A stretch of 64,000 nucleotides of DNA, taken from positions 310,001 through 374,000 of the forward strand of contig NZ_QPHL01000015.1 of assembly GCF_003335675.1 (NCBI RefSeq), in the 5' to 3' direction. Position 1 is the first letter of the stretch. Each line of letters begins with the position of its first letter. The position numbers and the translations under genes are program-made. The notes beneath the pieces are model-generated. The model was not told where the DNA came from, ran no database searches, and was given only the letters and a program-made list of their open reading frames with translations. The stretch is from Winogradskyella sp. KYW1333 (GTDB taxonomy: Bacteria; Bacteroidota; Bacteroidia; Flavobacteriales; Flavobacteriaceae). Below are positions 42,087-53,011 of this stretch, piece after piece.

Positions 42087-43703
42087 CTATTGCTTGATGA
42101 ACTTGTAAGTTTTGGTATTGCCTTCAGAATTAAGTTCTAAAACAAAGAGTCCTGGAGACATAAACGAAACATCAACCGTATTAAAAGTGTTGGTAAGGTT
42201 GGTGTTTAAAATTCGTTGTCCTAGTTGGTTATAAATCTTTAGTCCAGCATTAATATAGTTCTCTGGGAATTGAATATGTATTTCATTTACAACCGGATTT
42301 GGATAAATAGAGAACGCTGGCCGTAAGCTTTCATCCAAACTCAAGGCAATGTTCTTTGCCAGGTCTAAATCTGGGATACCATAACCTAACAAGTCTTCTG
42401 GAGTAGTGTATTGCGAAGCCGATTGTCTCACATAATCCATTACTTCAGTCGGTGAAGCATCTGGTATTGCTTGCCATAAAGATGCAATTCCACCACAAAG
42501 TATAGGACTGCTAAAGGACGTTCCGTTATTCTGGGTAATATTATTATTCTGATCCACGACGTATGATGCTCCTCCTCTAGCCACTACATCTGGTTTTTGG
42601 TAACCTACTTGTGCAGTACCACCTTGACTACTGAACGCTACATAATTTCCATTGGCATCAACTGCACCAACAGAAAGTACGTCTGGAGAATCAGCAGGAG
42701 CACCTACCGTTTGCCATGTTGTAGCGCCAGCATTGCCAGCACTAACCACTACCAAGATTCCTTTTTCAACTGCTATAGAAGCACCCTTAGATATAAAGGC
42801 TACTTGGCCATTCATATCAGCAGGTGTATAATCGTAATTACTATTATCAAACACACGATATCCCAATGAGGTATTGATCATATCTACACCAAGACTATCA
42901 GCACGTTCTGCTGCTTCTACCCAATAGCTCTCCTCTACCGGATTTTCGCTCGAAACATCTTCAGTTAAAAACAAATAGTAGGACGCATCAGGTGCAGTAC
43001 CAACAAATTGGTCTTGTATATAACCAGCCATATCACTCAGTACGCGTGTTCCATGAGAACTTGCGGTATTGGCATACACATCTGTATTTCTTGTTACAAA
43101 ATCATAACCATCTAGTAAATCACCATTATCACGTAAACGCTGAAATGCTCCTATAGTATTCACATTTGGAAAACCAGAATCCATAACTGCTATAGTAATG
43201 CCTTCACCAGTAAAGTCATCAACATGAAGATTATCTGCATTAATCATCTCAACTTGATTCTGTGTATTGCCGTAGGTAAAAACAACCTGTTGTTCGAAAT
43301 TATCATACTTATCTTGTGCATGAAATTCTCGTGAACCAGAATTAAGGCTCTTATCAGCAAAATCGATAGAATCCACATAGGTTAAAGCATCAAGTGCGTT
43401 AATATCGGCTTCGGTTCCTCTTACATGCACCGAATTGAACCACTTAGACTTCGCCATTACGGTAATACCTGTTTGAGTTTTTAAATCGGCAATATAAGCT
43501 TCATTTACAGGTACATCGCGCTCATCAATAGCAATGTTATGGTGTTGTTTACGATCGATTGCTTTTTGCGTAAGAATAGAAATTGGATTTGCTAAAAACG
43601 ACGCAACATTTGGTTTATCGGTTAAGTAAATCCAAGCGTCTTGTTGCGCTGTTGCAGTTATTGAAATTTGGAGCAATAAAAGCATGAATATGTTTCTAAA
43701 CAT
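42087..43703 (-). CDS. Subtilisin-like S8 protease with type IX secretion signal
   Basis: A 538-residue secreted serine protease. A signal peptide ends near residue 19 (ITATAQ), and a pro-region runs to about 160. The catalytic triad is D175 in VMDSGFP, H217 in SSHGTRV and S396 in NGTSFSSP, with the oxyanion Asn in SAGNAG. Residues from about 462 (FSIYPNPVVNEIHIQF to KTYKFIKQ) form a type A T9SS sorting domain, so it should be exported by the type IX system and anchored or released at the surface. Confidence 0.92.
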   Translation of the reverse strand: MFRNIFMLLLLQISITATAQQDAWIYLTDKPNVASFLANPISILTQKAIDRKQHHNIAIDERDVPVNEAYIADLKTQTGITVMAKSKWFNSVHVRGTEADINALDALTYVDSIDFADKSLNSGSREFHAQDKYDNFEQQVVFTYGNTQNQVEMINADNLHVDDFTGEGITIAVMDSGFPNVNTIGAFQRLRDNGDLLDGYDFVTRNTDVYANTASSHGTRVLSDMAGYIQDQFVGTAPDASYYLFLTEDVSSENPVEESYWVEAAERADSLGVDMINTSLGYRVFDNSNYDYTPADMNGQVAFISKGASIAVEKGILVVVSAGNAGATTWQTVGAPADSPDVLSVGAVDANGNYVAFSSQGGTAQVGYQKPDVVARGGASYVVDQNNNITQNNGTSFSSPILCGGIASLWQAIPDASPTEVMDYVRQSASQYTTPEDLLGYGIPDLDLAKNIALSLDESLRPAFSIYPNPVVNEIHIQFPENYINAGLKIYNQLGQRILNTNLTNTFNTVDVSFMSPGLFVLELNSEGNTKTYKFIKQ

Positions 43704-43724
43704 GGCTTTTCTTTTTATTGCAAG

Positions 43725-44912
43725 TTAAGAAATTACACCTGAACCAACTAATTCGTCACCAATATACCAAGCTACAAACTGTCCTTCTGTAATGGCAGAT
43801 TGTTTGTTTTTAAATTCCACATACAAGCCAGATTGTACTTTGTGAAGCGTTGCTTCTTCAAGCGGTTGTCTGTATCTAATACGTGCTTTAACGTTCATGG
43901 TTTCACCATCCTTCAATGTCAAATCTTCACGAATCCAGTGTAACTCGTCATTAGTTACAAAGAGTACATTACGTAATAATCCAGGATGACTTTTACCTTG
44001 GCCTGTGTAGATCACGTTTTCATCAACATCAGTTTCAATAACAAACAGTGGCTCTTTTGTACCACCAACTGCCAATCCCTTTCGCTGGCCTTTTGTAAAA
44101 TAATGTGCACCTTGGTGCTTACCAACAACTTTGCCGTCATCTAAACTATACGATGGTTTTGTAGAAAAATAAGCCAGCTCATTCTCCTTGTTTTCAAACT
44201 TAGGTATGTCCTTTGTGTAAGTTGAAAGCGATTCATCTACCTCAACAATAACACCTTCTTTAGGTTTAAGCTGTTGCTGCAGAAATTCTGGTAAACGCAC
44301 CTTTCCTATAAAGCATAAGCCTTGGGAATCTTTCTTTTCAGCCGTGATTAAATCTTGTGCCTTGGCGATTTCCCTAACCTCTGATTTGGTAAGTTCTCCA
44401 ATAGGAAATAGGGCCTTTGACAATTGCACTTGTGATAATTGACATAAAAAATAGGATTGGTCTTTATTGCCATCTACACCAGATAATAATTGATATATGG
44501 TTTCACCATCTTTTTCAATTGATCCTTTACGACAATAATGACCGGTTGCCACATAGTCTGCACCAAGTTCTAAGGCAATATCCATAAAGACATCGAACTT
44601 AATTTCTCTGTTACAAAGCACATCTGGATTTGGCGTACGTCCTTTTTCGTATTCGCTAAACATATAATCTACAATACGCTCTTTGTATTGTACACTAAGA
44701 TCTACCGTTTGAAATGGAATACCCAACTTTTCTGCCACCAACATAGCGTCATTGCTATCCTCTAACCAAGGGCATTCTTCTGAAATCGTGACTGAGTCAT
44801 CGTGCCAGTTTTTCATAAACAGACCAATGACCTCATAGCCTTGCTCCTTTAGTAAGTAAGCCGCAACGCTAGAGTCTACACCACCAGAGAGTCCTACAAT
44901 AACACGTTTCAT
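43725..44912 (-). CDS. mnmA: tRNA-specific 2-thiouridylase MnmA
   Basis: A 395-residue enzyme that thiolates U34 of tRNA-Lys, -Glu and -Gln. The ATP PP-loop SGGVDSS is at 9-15. The two catalytic cysteines are in [12 protein letters not shown] and GLCFIGKV, and the tRNA-contacting [10 protein letters not shown] and [13 protein letters not shown] follow. Length is as expected. A TAATTTTG -7 box lies upstream at 44950-44957. It is 21 bp upstream of the S8 protease gene and may be cotranscribed with it. Confidence 0.95.
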   Translation of the reverse strand: MKRVIVGLSGGVDSSVAAYLLKEQGYEVIGLFMKNWHDDSVTISEECPWLEDSNDAMLVAEKLGIPFQTVDLSVQYKERIVDYMFSEYEKGRTPNPDVLCNREIKFDVFMDIALELGADYVATGHYCRKGSIEKDGETIYQLLSGVDGNKDQSYFLCQLSQVQLSKALFPIGELTKSEVREIAKAQDLITAEKKDSQGLCFIGKVRLPEFLQQQLKPKEGVIVEVDESLSTYTKDIPKFENKENELAYFSTKPSYSLDDGKVVGKHQGAHYFTKGQRKGLAVGGTKEPLFVIETDVDENVIYTGQGKSHPGLLRNVLFVTNDELHWIREDLTLKDGETMNVKARIRYRQPLEEATLHKVQSGLYVEFKNKQSAITEGQFVAWYIGDELVGSGVIS

Positions 44913-44949
44913 TCTAATTTATTTTGTCTCTTGGTCTGAAAAACCGTGG

Positions 44950-44957
44950 CAAAATTA
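44950..44957 (-). promoter_or_regulatory. Candidate -7 box for mnmA
   Basis: TAATTTTG on the minus strand matches TAnnTTTG and lies 37 bp upstream of the mnmA ATG. No TTG at standard spacing was found. Confidence 0.4.
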
Positions 44958-45040
44958 CAAATAAAAAAGGCAATCCTTATTAGTTTACCATTCTGAAAAC
45001 CTATGGAAATAATAGTTAAAAATTATAATGAAAAGGGAAG

Positions 45041-46006
45041 CTAAATACGTTCCCAATCTTGATTAAAGCGAAGTGCCAATAGCTTCTGGTATAAAATCTT
45101 TAATCCTCTGGTGCCTTGCATCCCATAATCTTGGATGTATTTCATGGAACCGTCTGCAAAAGATATCTTTAGTTTCGCAGTTTGATCGTCTGTCCAACTA
45201 ACAGTATAACTAGATTCTAGATCTTTAATATTCATCTCATTCATCATTTGAACAATTGCATTAAAATCAGATGGTTTAATGACAGCTTCAAAATCTCCTT
45301 CCTCTTCTTTGCGCTCACCCAAATTCTGACTGAAATTGTAATATTTTGCCTCAAATAGTGATTTGCCCTCAGGAACTAGGGTTAAATCGAACACTGGACA
45401 TGTACCAAAGCAACCAGTTGTACCAAATTCAATTTTTGTAATCTGATAGTTTGCAAACTTATCCTGATACTCAACAAAAGTACCGTCTTTATATACTAAG
45501 CTTGATTTATCAATTTTTTGATCTTTAAATGTTGTTCTTTTCTTGTAAAGCTCAATAATTGGGCTGTCATTTTTAGTGACAAGCTTTGTATAAATCGGAA
45601 ACTGGTTGTAGATACGTGGCGAGCTTAAGGGTATAATCTTATATTGTTCTTCACCTAAACTCATTAGTGCCAGAACATGAAAGGAGAATTGGGTTTCTCC
45701 AGTTATCACCAAATCCATTAAACCATTACCATCAAGGTCTGCCTTAATATAATCGGTTTTTGGAATCATGGAATCTAACTTTTGTTTAACTGGCGAGGAG
45801 GCGAGCTCTTCATTTTTATAAACATGAGGTGAAACACAAGTAAAATCTTTTAATGTAGAATCTACCGTTTTAACAAACGCTTTCAACGAATTTAAATCTG
45901 TAATACTATCTATGGTAGATTTTTTAATCTGTTTAACGTTTACATTTTTCTTTGCACAAGAAAAAAGCATTGCAACGCATAAAATGAAAAGTAAAGTTTT
46001 CCTCAT
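45041..46006 (-). CDS. Lipoprotein with C-terminal DUF6438-like domain
   Basis: A 321-residue protein with a lipoprotein signal peptide (cysteine near 17 in AMLFSC). The C-terminal half has ITKIEFGTTGCFGTCPVFDL followed by EGDFEAVIKPSDFNAIVQMM and FADGSMKYIQDYG, which match DUF6438; the paired cysteines of GCFGTC are a family mark. The N-terminal half contains KADLDGNGLMDLVITGETQF, an FG-GAP-like calcium loop. Function unknown; likely periplasmic. It lies 6 bp after the MORN-like gene and probably forms an operon with it. Confidence 0.75.
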   Translation of the reverse strand: MRKTLLFILCVAMLFSCAKKNVNVKQIKKSTIDSITDLNSLKAFVKTVDSTLKDFTCVSPHVYKNEELASSPVKQKLDSMIPKTDYIKADLDGNGLMDLVITGETQFSFHVLALMSLGEEQYKIIPLSSPRIYNQFPIYTKLVTKNDSPIIELYKKRTTFKDQKIDKSSLVYKDGTFVEYQDKFANYQITKIEFGTTGCFGTCPVFDLTLVPEGKSLFEAKYYNFSQNLGERKEEEGDFEAVIKPSDFNAIVQMMNEMNIKDLESSYTVSWTDDQTAKLKISFADGSMKYIQDYGMQGTRGLKILYQKLLALRFNQDWERI

Positions 46007-46012
46007 ATTATA

Positions 46013-46723
46013 TTAATCTTTCTTAAAGATAACCTTTTGATTGGTATGGTCAATTTCTTTGATTAAGGAACCTTCTTTATAATACTTCCATATTCCAATT
46101 TTTTTATCATCCTTATATGTACCTTCAGAAACTTTATTTCCTTTACCATCATAGTTAATGGTTTGACCGTTGCGCTTATCATCTAAATATTCTGTAGTTC
46201 TTATATATTGCTTCGCTTTGGTATACCATTTAGCTTTTCCGCTAAGCTTACCAATTTTATACAATTTCTCTTCAGCAACATTACCATCTTCATAGTACAC
46301 TGTTTTTAAGCCATCTAATTCACCTTGTGAATTATAATGTTCCTCAATCATAACCTTATCAGCGTTTTTATGGTAGTAAGTCCATTTACCAATAAATTTC
46401 TTCTGATTCATTTGGCCCTTGCTAACAATCTTCTTTGCTGAAGTATAAAAGACAACATCTGCAATATCATTTGTCTCATTAAAAACTTTAGTAGCGCTTA
46501 ATACACTTTTGCCATTTTTTAGTTTGTAATAGTTAAAAGTGCCAATTTCTTTTCCATGGTTAAATTGACCCTCATATCTCTTTTGACGGGTGCCTTCGTA
46601 GTCTTTTGCCCATATACCATGACGTTCACCGTTATTATCGTACTGATTAACTGACTTTTGTGCATAGCAAGTTGTTAAAATTATTGTAAAAATTAAACCC
46701 GTAAATCTATTTTGTTTAATCAT
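46013..46723 (-). CDS. MORN-variant repeat protein (YwqK-like), secreted
   Basis: A 236-residue protein with a signal peptide (IFTIILTTCYAQ) and at least six repeats of about 22-25 residues with the pattern NG..G.W..Y, for example NNGERHGIWAKDYEG and YKDDKKIGIWKYYKEG. These are MORN-variant repeats found in proteins often annotated as YwqK family antitoxins, although a periplasmic repeat protein like this is not evidence of a toxin system. It likely makes an elongated beta structure. Role unknown. Confidence 0.75.
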   Translation of the reverse strand: MIKQNRFTGLIFTIILTTCYAQKSVNQYDNNGERHGIWAKDYEGTRQKRYEGQFNHGKEIGTFNYYKLKNGKSVLSATKVFNETNDIADVVFYTSAKKIVSKGQMNQKKFIGKWTYYHKNADKVMIEEHYNSQGELDGLKTVYYEDGNVAEEKLYKIGKLSGKAKWYTKAKQYIRTTEYLDDKRNGQTINYDGKGNKVSEGTYKDDKKIGIWKYYKEGSLIKEIDHTNQKVIFKKD

Positions 46724-46791
46724 TTTGTAATTTCGTTAAACAAACATATAAAGTGTTTGTGCAATGTTGAACAAATTAAAAACTTAAAAAA

Positions 46792-47793
46792 ATGAAAATT
46801 ATTTCAAAAACATTAAAATTACTACCGGTATTCTTTTTGGTTTTAGGACTTACTGCATGTAGTGACGATGACAACAATTATGGCAATGACCCTGTTGAAC
46901 AAGACACTACAGTGATCGATGTGGCCTTAGAGAACAATTTAACATCATTAGCAGATGCTTTGGAAGCAACTGGATTAGTGAGTACTTTACAAGGCCCTGG
47001 ACCTTTCACAGTTTTTGCGCCATCTAACGACGCTTTTACTACCTTTTTAAACGCTGCAGGTGTAGACTTAAACAATATGTCTGCTGCTGAAGAAGCGTTA
47101 GTAACAAACATTTTATTAAATCACGTTATTATAGGTAACAATTTAATGGCTGCTGATTTAGTTGCTGCAGGTTCTGGTTATACAAACACAGCTGCAACTG
47201 GACCAAACAACGAAAATTTAAGTTTATATTTTTCAACATCTAACGGTGTAATGATTAATGGTGTATCTACAGTAACATATCCAGATAAAACAGCTACAAA
47301 TGGCACAATCCATATTGTTGATACAGTTATAGATTTACCAACTATTGCAACTTTTGCAACTTCTAATCCAGCATTATCAATTTTAGTTGATGCTTTAGCT
47401 TATGCTGATACTGGCAACCCAACTGTGCCTTATATCGCTACAGTATCTGATAACACTGCCGGACCATTCACAGTATTTGCACCAGCAAACGATGCGTTTG
47501 TTGCATTATTGGCTGAATTAGAATTAAGCGCTTTAACAGATTTAGATACTGATACAGTAAACTCTGTATTATTATATCACATTGTTGGAGCTAACGTACA
47601 ATCTAATGAATTAACTACAGGTGCTGTAGGTACATTAGGTGGTTCTATTGAAGCAGACACGAGTAACTTTACACTTACAGATCAAAATGGCCGTGTAAGT
47701 AACATTATTACGTCCCTAGTTGACGTACAATCTATCAACGGTGTTGTACACGTAATTGATAGAGTAATTCTACCTCCACCAGCGGTAGACTAA
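46792..47793 (+). CDS. Fasciclin-domain lipoprotein
   Basis: A 333-residue lipoprotein with the lipidated cysteine near 23 (LGLTAC) and two FAS1 domains, about 40-185 and 190-330. Each has the H1 motif (GPFTVFAPSNDAFTTFL and GPFTVFAPANDAFVALL) and the H2-like end (TIHIVDTVID and VVHVIDRVI). FAS1 domains mediate adhesion and glycan or matrix binding at the surface. It is a monocistronic plus-strand gene between two minus-strand groups, followed by a hairpin at 47850-47878. Confidence 0.9.
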   Translation: MKIISKTLKLLPVFFLVLGLTACSDDDNNYGNDPVEQDTTVIDVALENNLTSLADALEATGLVSTLQGPGPFTVFAPSNDAFTTFLNAAGVDLNNMSAAEEALVTNILLNHVIIGNNLMAADLVAAGSGYTNTAATGPNNENLSLYFSTSNGVMINGVSTVTYPDKTATNGTIHIVDTVIDLPTIATFATSNPALSILVDALAYADTGNPTVPYIATVSDNTAGPFTVFAPANDAFVALLAELELSALTDLDTDTVNSVLLYHIVGANVQSNELTTGAVGTLGGSIEADTSNFTLTDQNGRVSNIITSLVDVQSINGVVHVIDRVILPPPAVD

Positions 47794-47849
47794 TTATAGG
47801 AAAGTCGAGGCTGATTACCTCATTTTTATATTGATTGATTTAGTTAGTG

Positions 47850-47878
47850 GTAAACCCAGGCAATTGGCCTGGGTTTAC
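47850..47878 (+). terminator. Terminator-like hairpin after the fasciclin gene
   Basis: GTAAACCCAGGC (47850-47861) pairs perfectly with GCCTGGGTTTAC (47867-47878) around a five-base loop. The T tract after it is short and broken, so it may act as a rho-independent terminator or an RNA end-stabilising stem. The remaining gap to 48073 shows nothing recognised. Confidence 0.65.
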
Positions 47879-48073
47879 TCATTTTATATAGTTTCTGGTA
47901 AATTTTCTAATACCTATTCATTACATTATTAATTGTGACTATCAAAGATAAATGAGGCTTCAAACTCAGATTTTTACCAATAGAAACAACAACTCTGTTT
48001 AATATCTATTTACAGATGTTTAGGCGACTTTAAACTTACATATGATATGCCTTTATAAATCTATCTCATAAGA

Positions 48074-48106
48074 CAAAAAAAGCCTCAGCAAAAATGCTAA
48101 GGCTTT
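48074..48106 (-). terminator. Intrinsic terminator after yidC
   Basis: On the minus strand, AAAGCCTTAGCA pairs with TGCTGAGGCTTT around a four-base loop, with one G-T type mismatch, followed by a run of seven T. It lies just beyond the yidC stop. Confidence 0.85.
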
Positions 48107-48126
48107 ATTATTATATTTAGTACTAA

Positions 48127-50034
48127 TTACTTTTTTCTCTTTTGTTGTGTTTGCTTTTGTTGCTCAGCTTGCGCCATCATTTCAGCCATTTTCTTCTGAA
48201 ATCTATTCTGTTTCTTAGGCTTACTCTTGCTCACCTCTATCTTAGCTAAAACTTTTTCTTCATCGATGATATAATTCTTAATTACTAACATTAATACAAT
48301 ACTAATTAAGTTAGATATAAAGTAATACAAACTCAATCCTGATGCATAGTTATTAAAGAACACAAGCATTAATAAAGGAGAGAAGTAAATCATATACTTC
48401 ATCATTTTACTCATGTCTGGCATACCTTCTTGCTGTGGTGCTTGTGTAGCCATTTGCTGGCCAGTTGTCATCTTCATGTAAAAGAAAATCGCTACAGCTG
48501 CCAATATTGGAAATAAACTCACATGGTCACCATAAAAAGGAATATTAAATGGCAACTCAAAAATGGAATCGTAAGAACTTAAATCATCTGCCCAGAGGAA
48601 ACTTTTTTGACGTAAATCAAAAGCTGTAGGGAAAAACATGAACAAGGCGTAAAACACAGGAATCTGCATTAAACCAGGTAAACAACCACTTAATGGGCTA
48701 GCCCCTGCCTTATTTTGCAATGCCATAGTTTCTTGTTGAGCCTTTAGTTTATTATCCTTGTACTTTTTTCTTAATGCATCTAATTCTGGCTTTAAAATCT
48801 TCATCTTAGCTTGCGACAAGAACTGCTTGTACTGTACAAAAGACAATAATATTTTAACCATAATGGTCATTACTATAATCGCAATACCGTAAGGTAAAAA
48901 GCCACTTAACCAACCAAATAGAGGTATGAACAAGGCCTTATTAATCCAACCGAAAATTCCCCATCCAAAAGGAATACTTTCTTCTAAATCCTTACCATAG
49001 GATTTTAAAACTTTACTGTCCGTTGGCCCGTAATACAATCCTAAATTTTCATTTAGTTCACCACCCTTAAATGCCAATGGCATTTTTGCAGTATATTTTT
49101 TGGTAAATAATGTATCTACTTCTTCGTCCTCAACTAAATCTGTAGAAGTAATAGCCACATCTTTAAAAGTCGTCTCGCCTGCAACTAATATTGTACTGAA
49201 GAAGTGCTGTCTATACGATAACCATCTAACATCATCAACAACCTCCTCATCATCATTCATTTGCGCTAACTTATCCAACTTATCACCATCATGCATGTAG
49301 GTTAATCTTGTATATCTATTTTCATAGCTTATACTTTTTGCCTGACGTATATTTTTTTGTTGCCAATCTAAATTTATTGGTTGTGATGTGTTAAAGACAT
49401 TACTTAAACCTTGCGATCTAATTGAAAAATCAATCATATAATCATCGGGTTTCAACTCATAACGGTATTCTAAAAATGAAGATTCTGACACTTTAAGCTT
49501 CATAGAAACTATTGTGTTATCACCACTTTCTGTTACGGATGATTGAAATGGTAAATCTTGTGTATTAAAAATCCTATTGTCAGTTGTTCCGAAAGTAATA
49601 TTGAAACTGCTATTCTTGTCCTTTATCAAATAAATCGGAACAGAATCATAGTCAACAAAGTTTTTTAATTTGACCTCAGCCAAATGACCACCAGTATTAT
49701 TAAACACCAACTTAAATACATCCGTTTCAACTTCGGTTTGTTGTCCAGATATTGGCTGTGCTAAAGCATAAGAAAATGCTCCTAATTTATTTTGAAGGGC
49801 AGCACGCTGTGTAGAATCTAATGCCTGTGTATTAGAATAATCTTCTGCCTTAGTTACAAGCACTTCATTTTGCTTACTCGCTTCACGTTCTGCTTCGACC
49901 TGCTCCTGCTCAGCTTTTTTCTGAGCCTCTATTTCTTCAGGTGTAGGCTGATTTTGATACATGATATATAATAGAATACCAAATATTAAAATGAATCCTA
50001 TTATTGAATTGATATCTAATTTCTTTTCTTCCAT
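48127..50034 (-). CDS. yidC: Membrane protein insertase YidC
   Basis: A 635-residue inner-membrane insertase of the gram-negative type. An N-terminal membrane anchor near 12-28 (IIGFILIFGILLYIMY) is followed by a large periplasmic domain (about 90-365). The conserved insertase core follows with membrane segments near 375-400 (GIAIIVMTIMVKILLSF), SPLSGCLPGLMQIPVFYALF, SLFPILAAVAIFFYMKM and GLSLYYFISNLISIVLMLVI. The tail is strongly basic (KKQNRFQKKMAEM), a ribosome-binding feature. It lies 89 bp after pyrG and has its own terminator. Confidence 0.95.
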   Translation of the reverse strand: MEEKKLDINSIIGFILIFGILLYIMYQNQPTPEEIEAQKKAEQEQVEAEREASKQNEVLVTKAEDYSNTQALDSTQRAALQNKLGAFSYALAQPISGQQTEVETDVFKLVFNNTGGHLAEVKLKNFVDYDSVPIYLIKDKNSSFNITFGTTDNRIFNTQDLPFQSSVTESGDNTIVSMKLKVSESSFLEYRYELKPDDYMIDFSIRSQGLSNVFNTSQPINLDWQQKNIRQAKSISYENRYTRLTYMHDGDKLDKLAQMNDDEEVVDDVRWLSYRQHFFSTILVAGETTFKDVAITSTDLVEDEEVDTLFTKKYTAKMPLAFKGGELNENLGLYYGPTDSKVLKSYGKDLEESIPFGWGIFGWINKALFIPLFGWLSGFLPYGIAIIVMTIMVKILLSFVQYKQFLSQAKMKILKPELDALRKKYKDNKLKAQQETMALQNKAGASPLSGCLPGLMQIPVFYALFMFFPTAFDLRQKSFLWADDLSSYDSIFELPFNIPFYGDHVSLFPILAAVAIFFYMKMTTGQQMATQAPQQEGMPDMSKMMKYMIYFSPLLMLVFFNNYASGLSLYYFISNLISIVLMLVIKNYIIDEEKVLAKIEVSKSKPKKQNRFQKKMAEMMAQAEQQKQTQQKRKK

Positions 50035-50123
50035 ACTTGTTCCGTAATTTACGGTAATCTGATTAGTTAGTTCGATAGCCCAAAAAGCTATCCAAATTTC
50101 ACTTTACGTCAAAGTGGCAGATA

Positions 50124-51749
<1,626 letters not shown>

Positions 51750-51760
51750 TTAAACGCAGG

Positions 51761-51768
51761 CAAATTTA
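51761..51768 (-). promoter_or_regulatory. Candidate -7 box for pyrG
   Basis: TAAATTTG on the minus strand matches TAnnTTTG and lies 20 bp upstream of the pyrG ATG. No TTG at standard spacing was noticed. Confidence 0.4.
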
Positions 51769-51833
51769 CAAAATAAAACGAGTATTCTAAGTATTGTTTA
51801 TGGTTTGTTAATATGTTATTTGAAAGTACAGTA

Positions 51834-52061
51834 TCAGCGTTTAAAATCGCGTCTTATCTTTTTAATTATATCTTCCAAACCATTAATTTTAATCTCGTGC
51901 ATTTGGGTCATCATAAAACCTAACTTACCTTCAGGAAAACCTTTCTGACTAAACCAAGTGTAATAATATTCAGGAATATCAATTAAATACTCACCTTTAT
52001 ATTTCCCAAAAGGCATCTTGTAATTGGCCAGCTCAATGAGAGCTTCTTTATTACCTTCCAC
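51834..52061 (-). CDS. DUF3820-family small protein
   Basis: A 75-residue cytoplasmic protein with the DUF3820 pattern: KMPFGKYKGEYLIDIPEYYY near 15-34 and a following WFSQKGFPEGKLG. The family is widespread and of unknown function. It starts at GTG 52061-52059, 2 bp after the DUF922 gene, and ends the minus-strand group that begins at guaA. Confidence 0.8.
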   Translation of the reverse strand: MEGNKEALIELANYKMPFGKYKGEYLIDIPEYYYTWFSQKGFPEGKLGFMMTQMHEIKINGLEDIIKKIRRDFKR

Positions 52062-52063
52062 AA

Positions 52064-52609
52064 TTATTGTGACTTAAATTGATTTAGTTTAGCAAGCTCA
52101 GAAGTAATTAGTTCTCGCCATTGCTTTTGAACTTCAGTATTTATAGAATGAACGCTTTGTTCGTCGTAACGTTTTTGAGTTTCGTTAAGTTCTTCGTTAA
52201 TTGAAGTATGCAATTGTTTTAACTGCTTTCTTATGTTTTGATTAACGGTTAACTTGGTTAATCTCTCTCTAAATTTTCGAGTGTATAACTCTGTTATATC
52301 AAAATGGAGTTGCTCATGCTCAAGAATATAATCATCTGCCTCCTCTTTATTATACCATGATTTATTTGGATAAAAATGTGCGTCAATACTAGTACTATAA
52401 TCAACAATTCTTGAACCCGATGTGGATACGGAAAATCCAAATGTTATACCAGAGGCAGTTAGTGCAACTGCATCTGAATTTGGATTAACATCACCTTTAA
52501 AGTCTGTCCAGGTTAGTCTGCGTAACTCAGACCATGTCATGGATTCTTCATTAGGGTTTTGACTAAAGAAAAAGAAGGTTAAACAGATTATGAGGTGTTT
52601 TATTTGCAT
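52064..52609 (-). CDS. DUF922 family protein, putative secreted zinc protease
   Basis: A 181-residue protein with a short signal-like N-terminus (LIICLTFFFFSQ) and a DUF922 domain: LTWTDFKGDVNPNSDAVALT near 32-51 and the HExxH-like EHEQLHFDITELYTRKF near 97-113, in which HEQLH (98-102) is a likely zinc site. DUF922 is thought to be a metalloprotease-like family, without a known substrate. It starts next to the osmC stop, which implies cotranscription. Confidence 0.78.
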   Translation of the reverse strand: MQIKHLIICLTFFFFSQNPNEESMTWSELRRLTWTDFKGDVNPNSDAVALTASGITFGFSVSTSGSRIVDYSTSIDAHFYPNKSWYNKEEADDYILEHEQLHFDITELYTRKFRERLTKLTVNQNIRKQLKQLHTSINEELNETQKRYDEQSVHSINTEVQKQWRELITSELAKLNQFKSQ

Positions 52610-53011
52610 TTAATGCCAATTAAAAGTGACATCTTTTTCTATGTCTGGGTGCAAACTATAATGTACAGGACAAGTTTTTGAAGTATGTTCTAAAATTATT
52701 TTTGTTTTATCATTGGCCTTAAATGGAAAATTTATTACAATCTCAATTTTAGAAATTCGTCTTGGCTCACTTGCCATGGTTTTAGTAACCTCAGCAGTCG
52801 TACCAGATATATCAACACCCATATTTCTTGCTTTAATTCCCATAACCGTTAGCATACAACTTGCTAATCCTGTAGCAACGGTATCTGTAGGAGAAAATGC
52901 TTGACCTTTACCATTATTGTCTAAGGGTGCGTCGGTTAAAAATGTATTATTGGATTTTATATGAGTACTTTTTGCTCTCAAATCTCCTAGATAGGTAACT
53001 TTTGATGTCAT
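52610..53011 (-). CDS. OsmC-family peroxide/thiol reductase
   Basis: A 133-residue OsmC/Ohr-fold protein. Two redox cysteines are seen: C52 in TGLASCMLTVMG and C114 in TSKTCPVHYSL, with the family NFPF strand between. OsmC-type proteins reduce organic hydroperoxides using dithiols; the distant subgroup here may prefer other substrates. Its ATG overlaps the stop of the LysM-protein gene by one base. Confidence 0.88.
   Translation of the reverse strand: MTSKVTYLGDLRAKSTHIKSNNTFLTDAPLDNNGKGQAFSPTDTVATGLASCMLTVMGIKARNMGVDISGTTAEVTKTMASEPRRISKIEIVINFPFKANDKTKIILEHTSKTCPVHYSLHPDIEKDVTFNWH

Noticed and set aside
46013..46723. Toxin-antitoxin system based on the YwqK-like label
   Set aside because: The protein has a signal peptide and no toxin neighbour; MORN-variant repeats alone do not support it.
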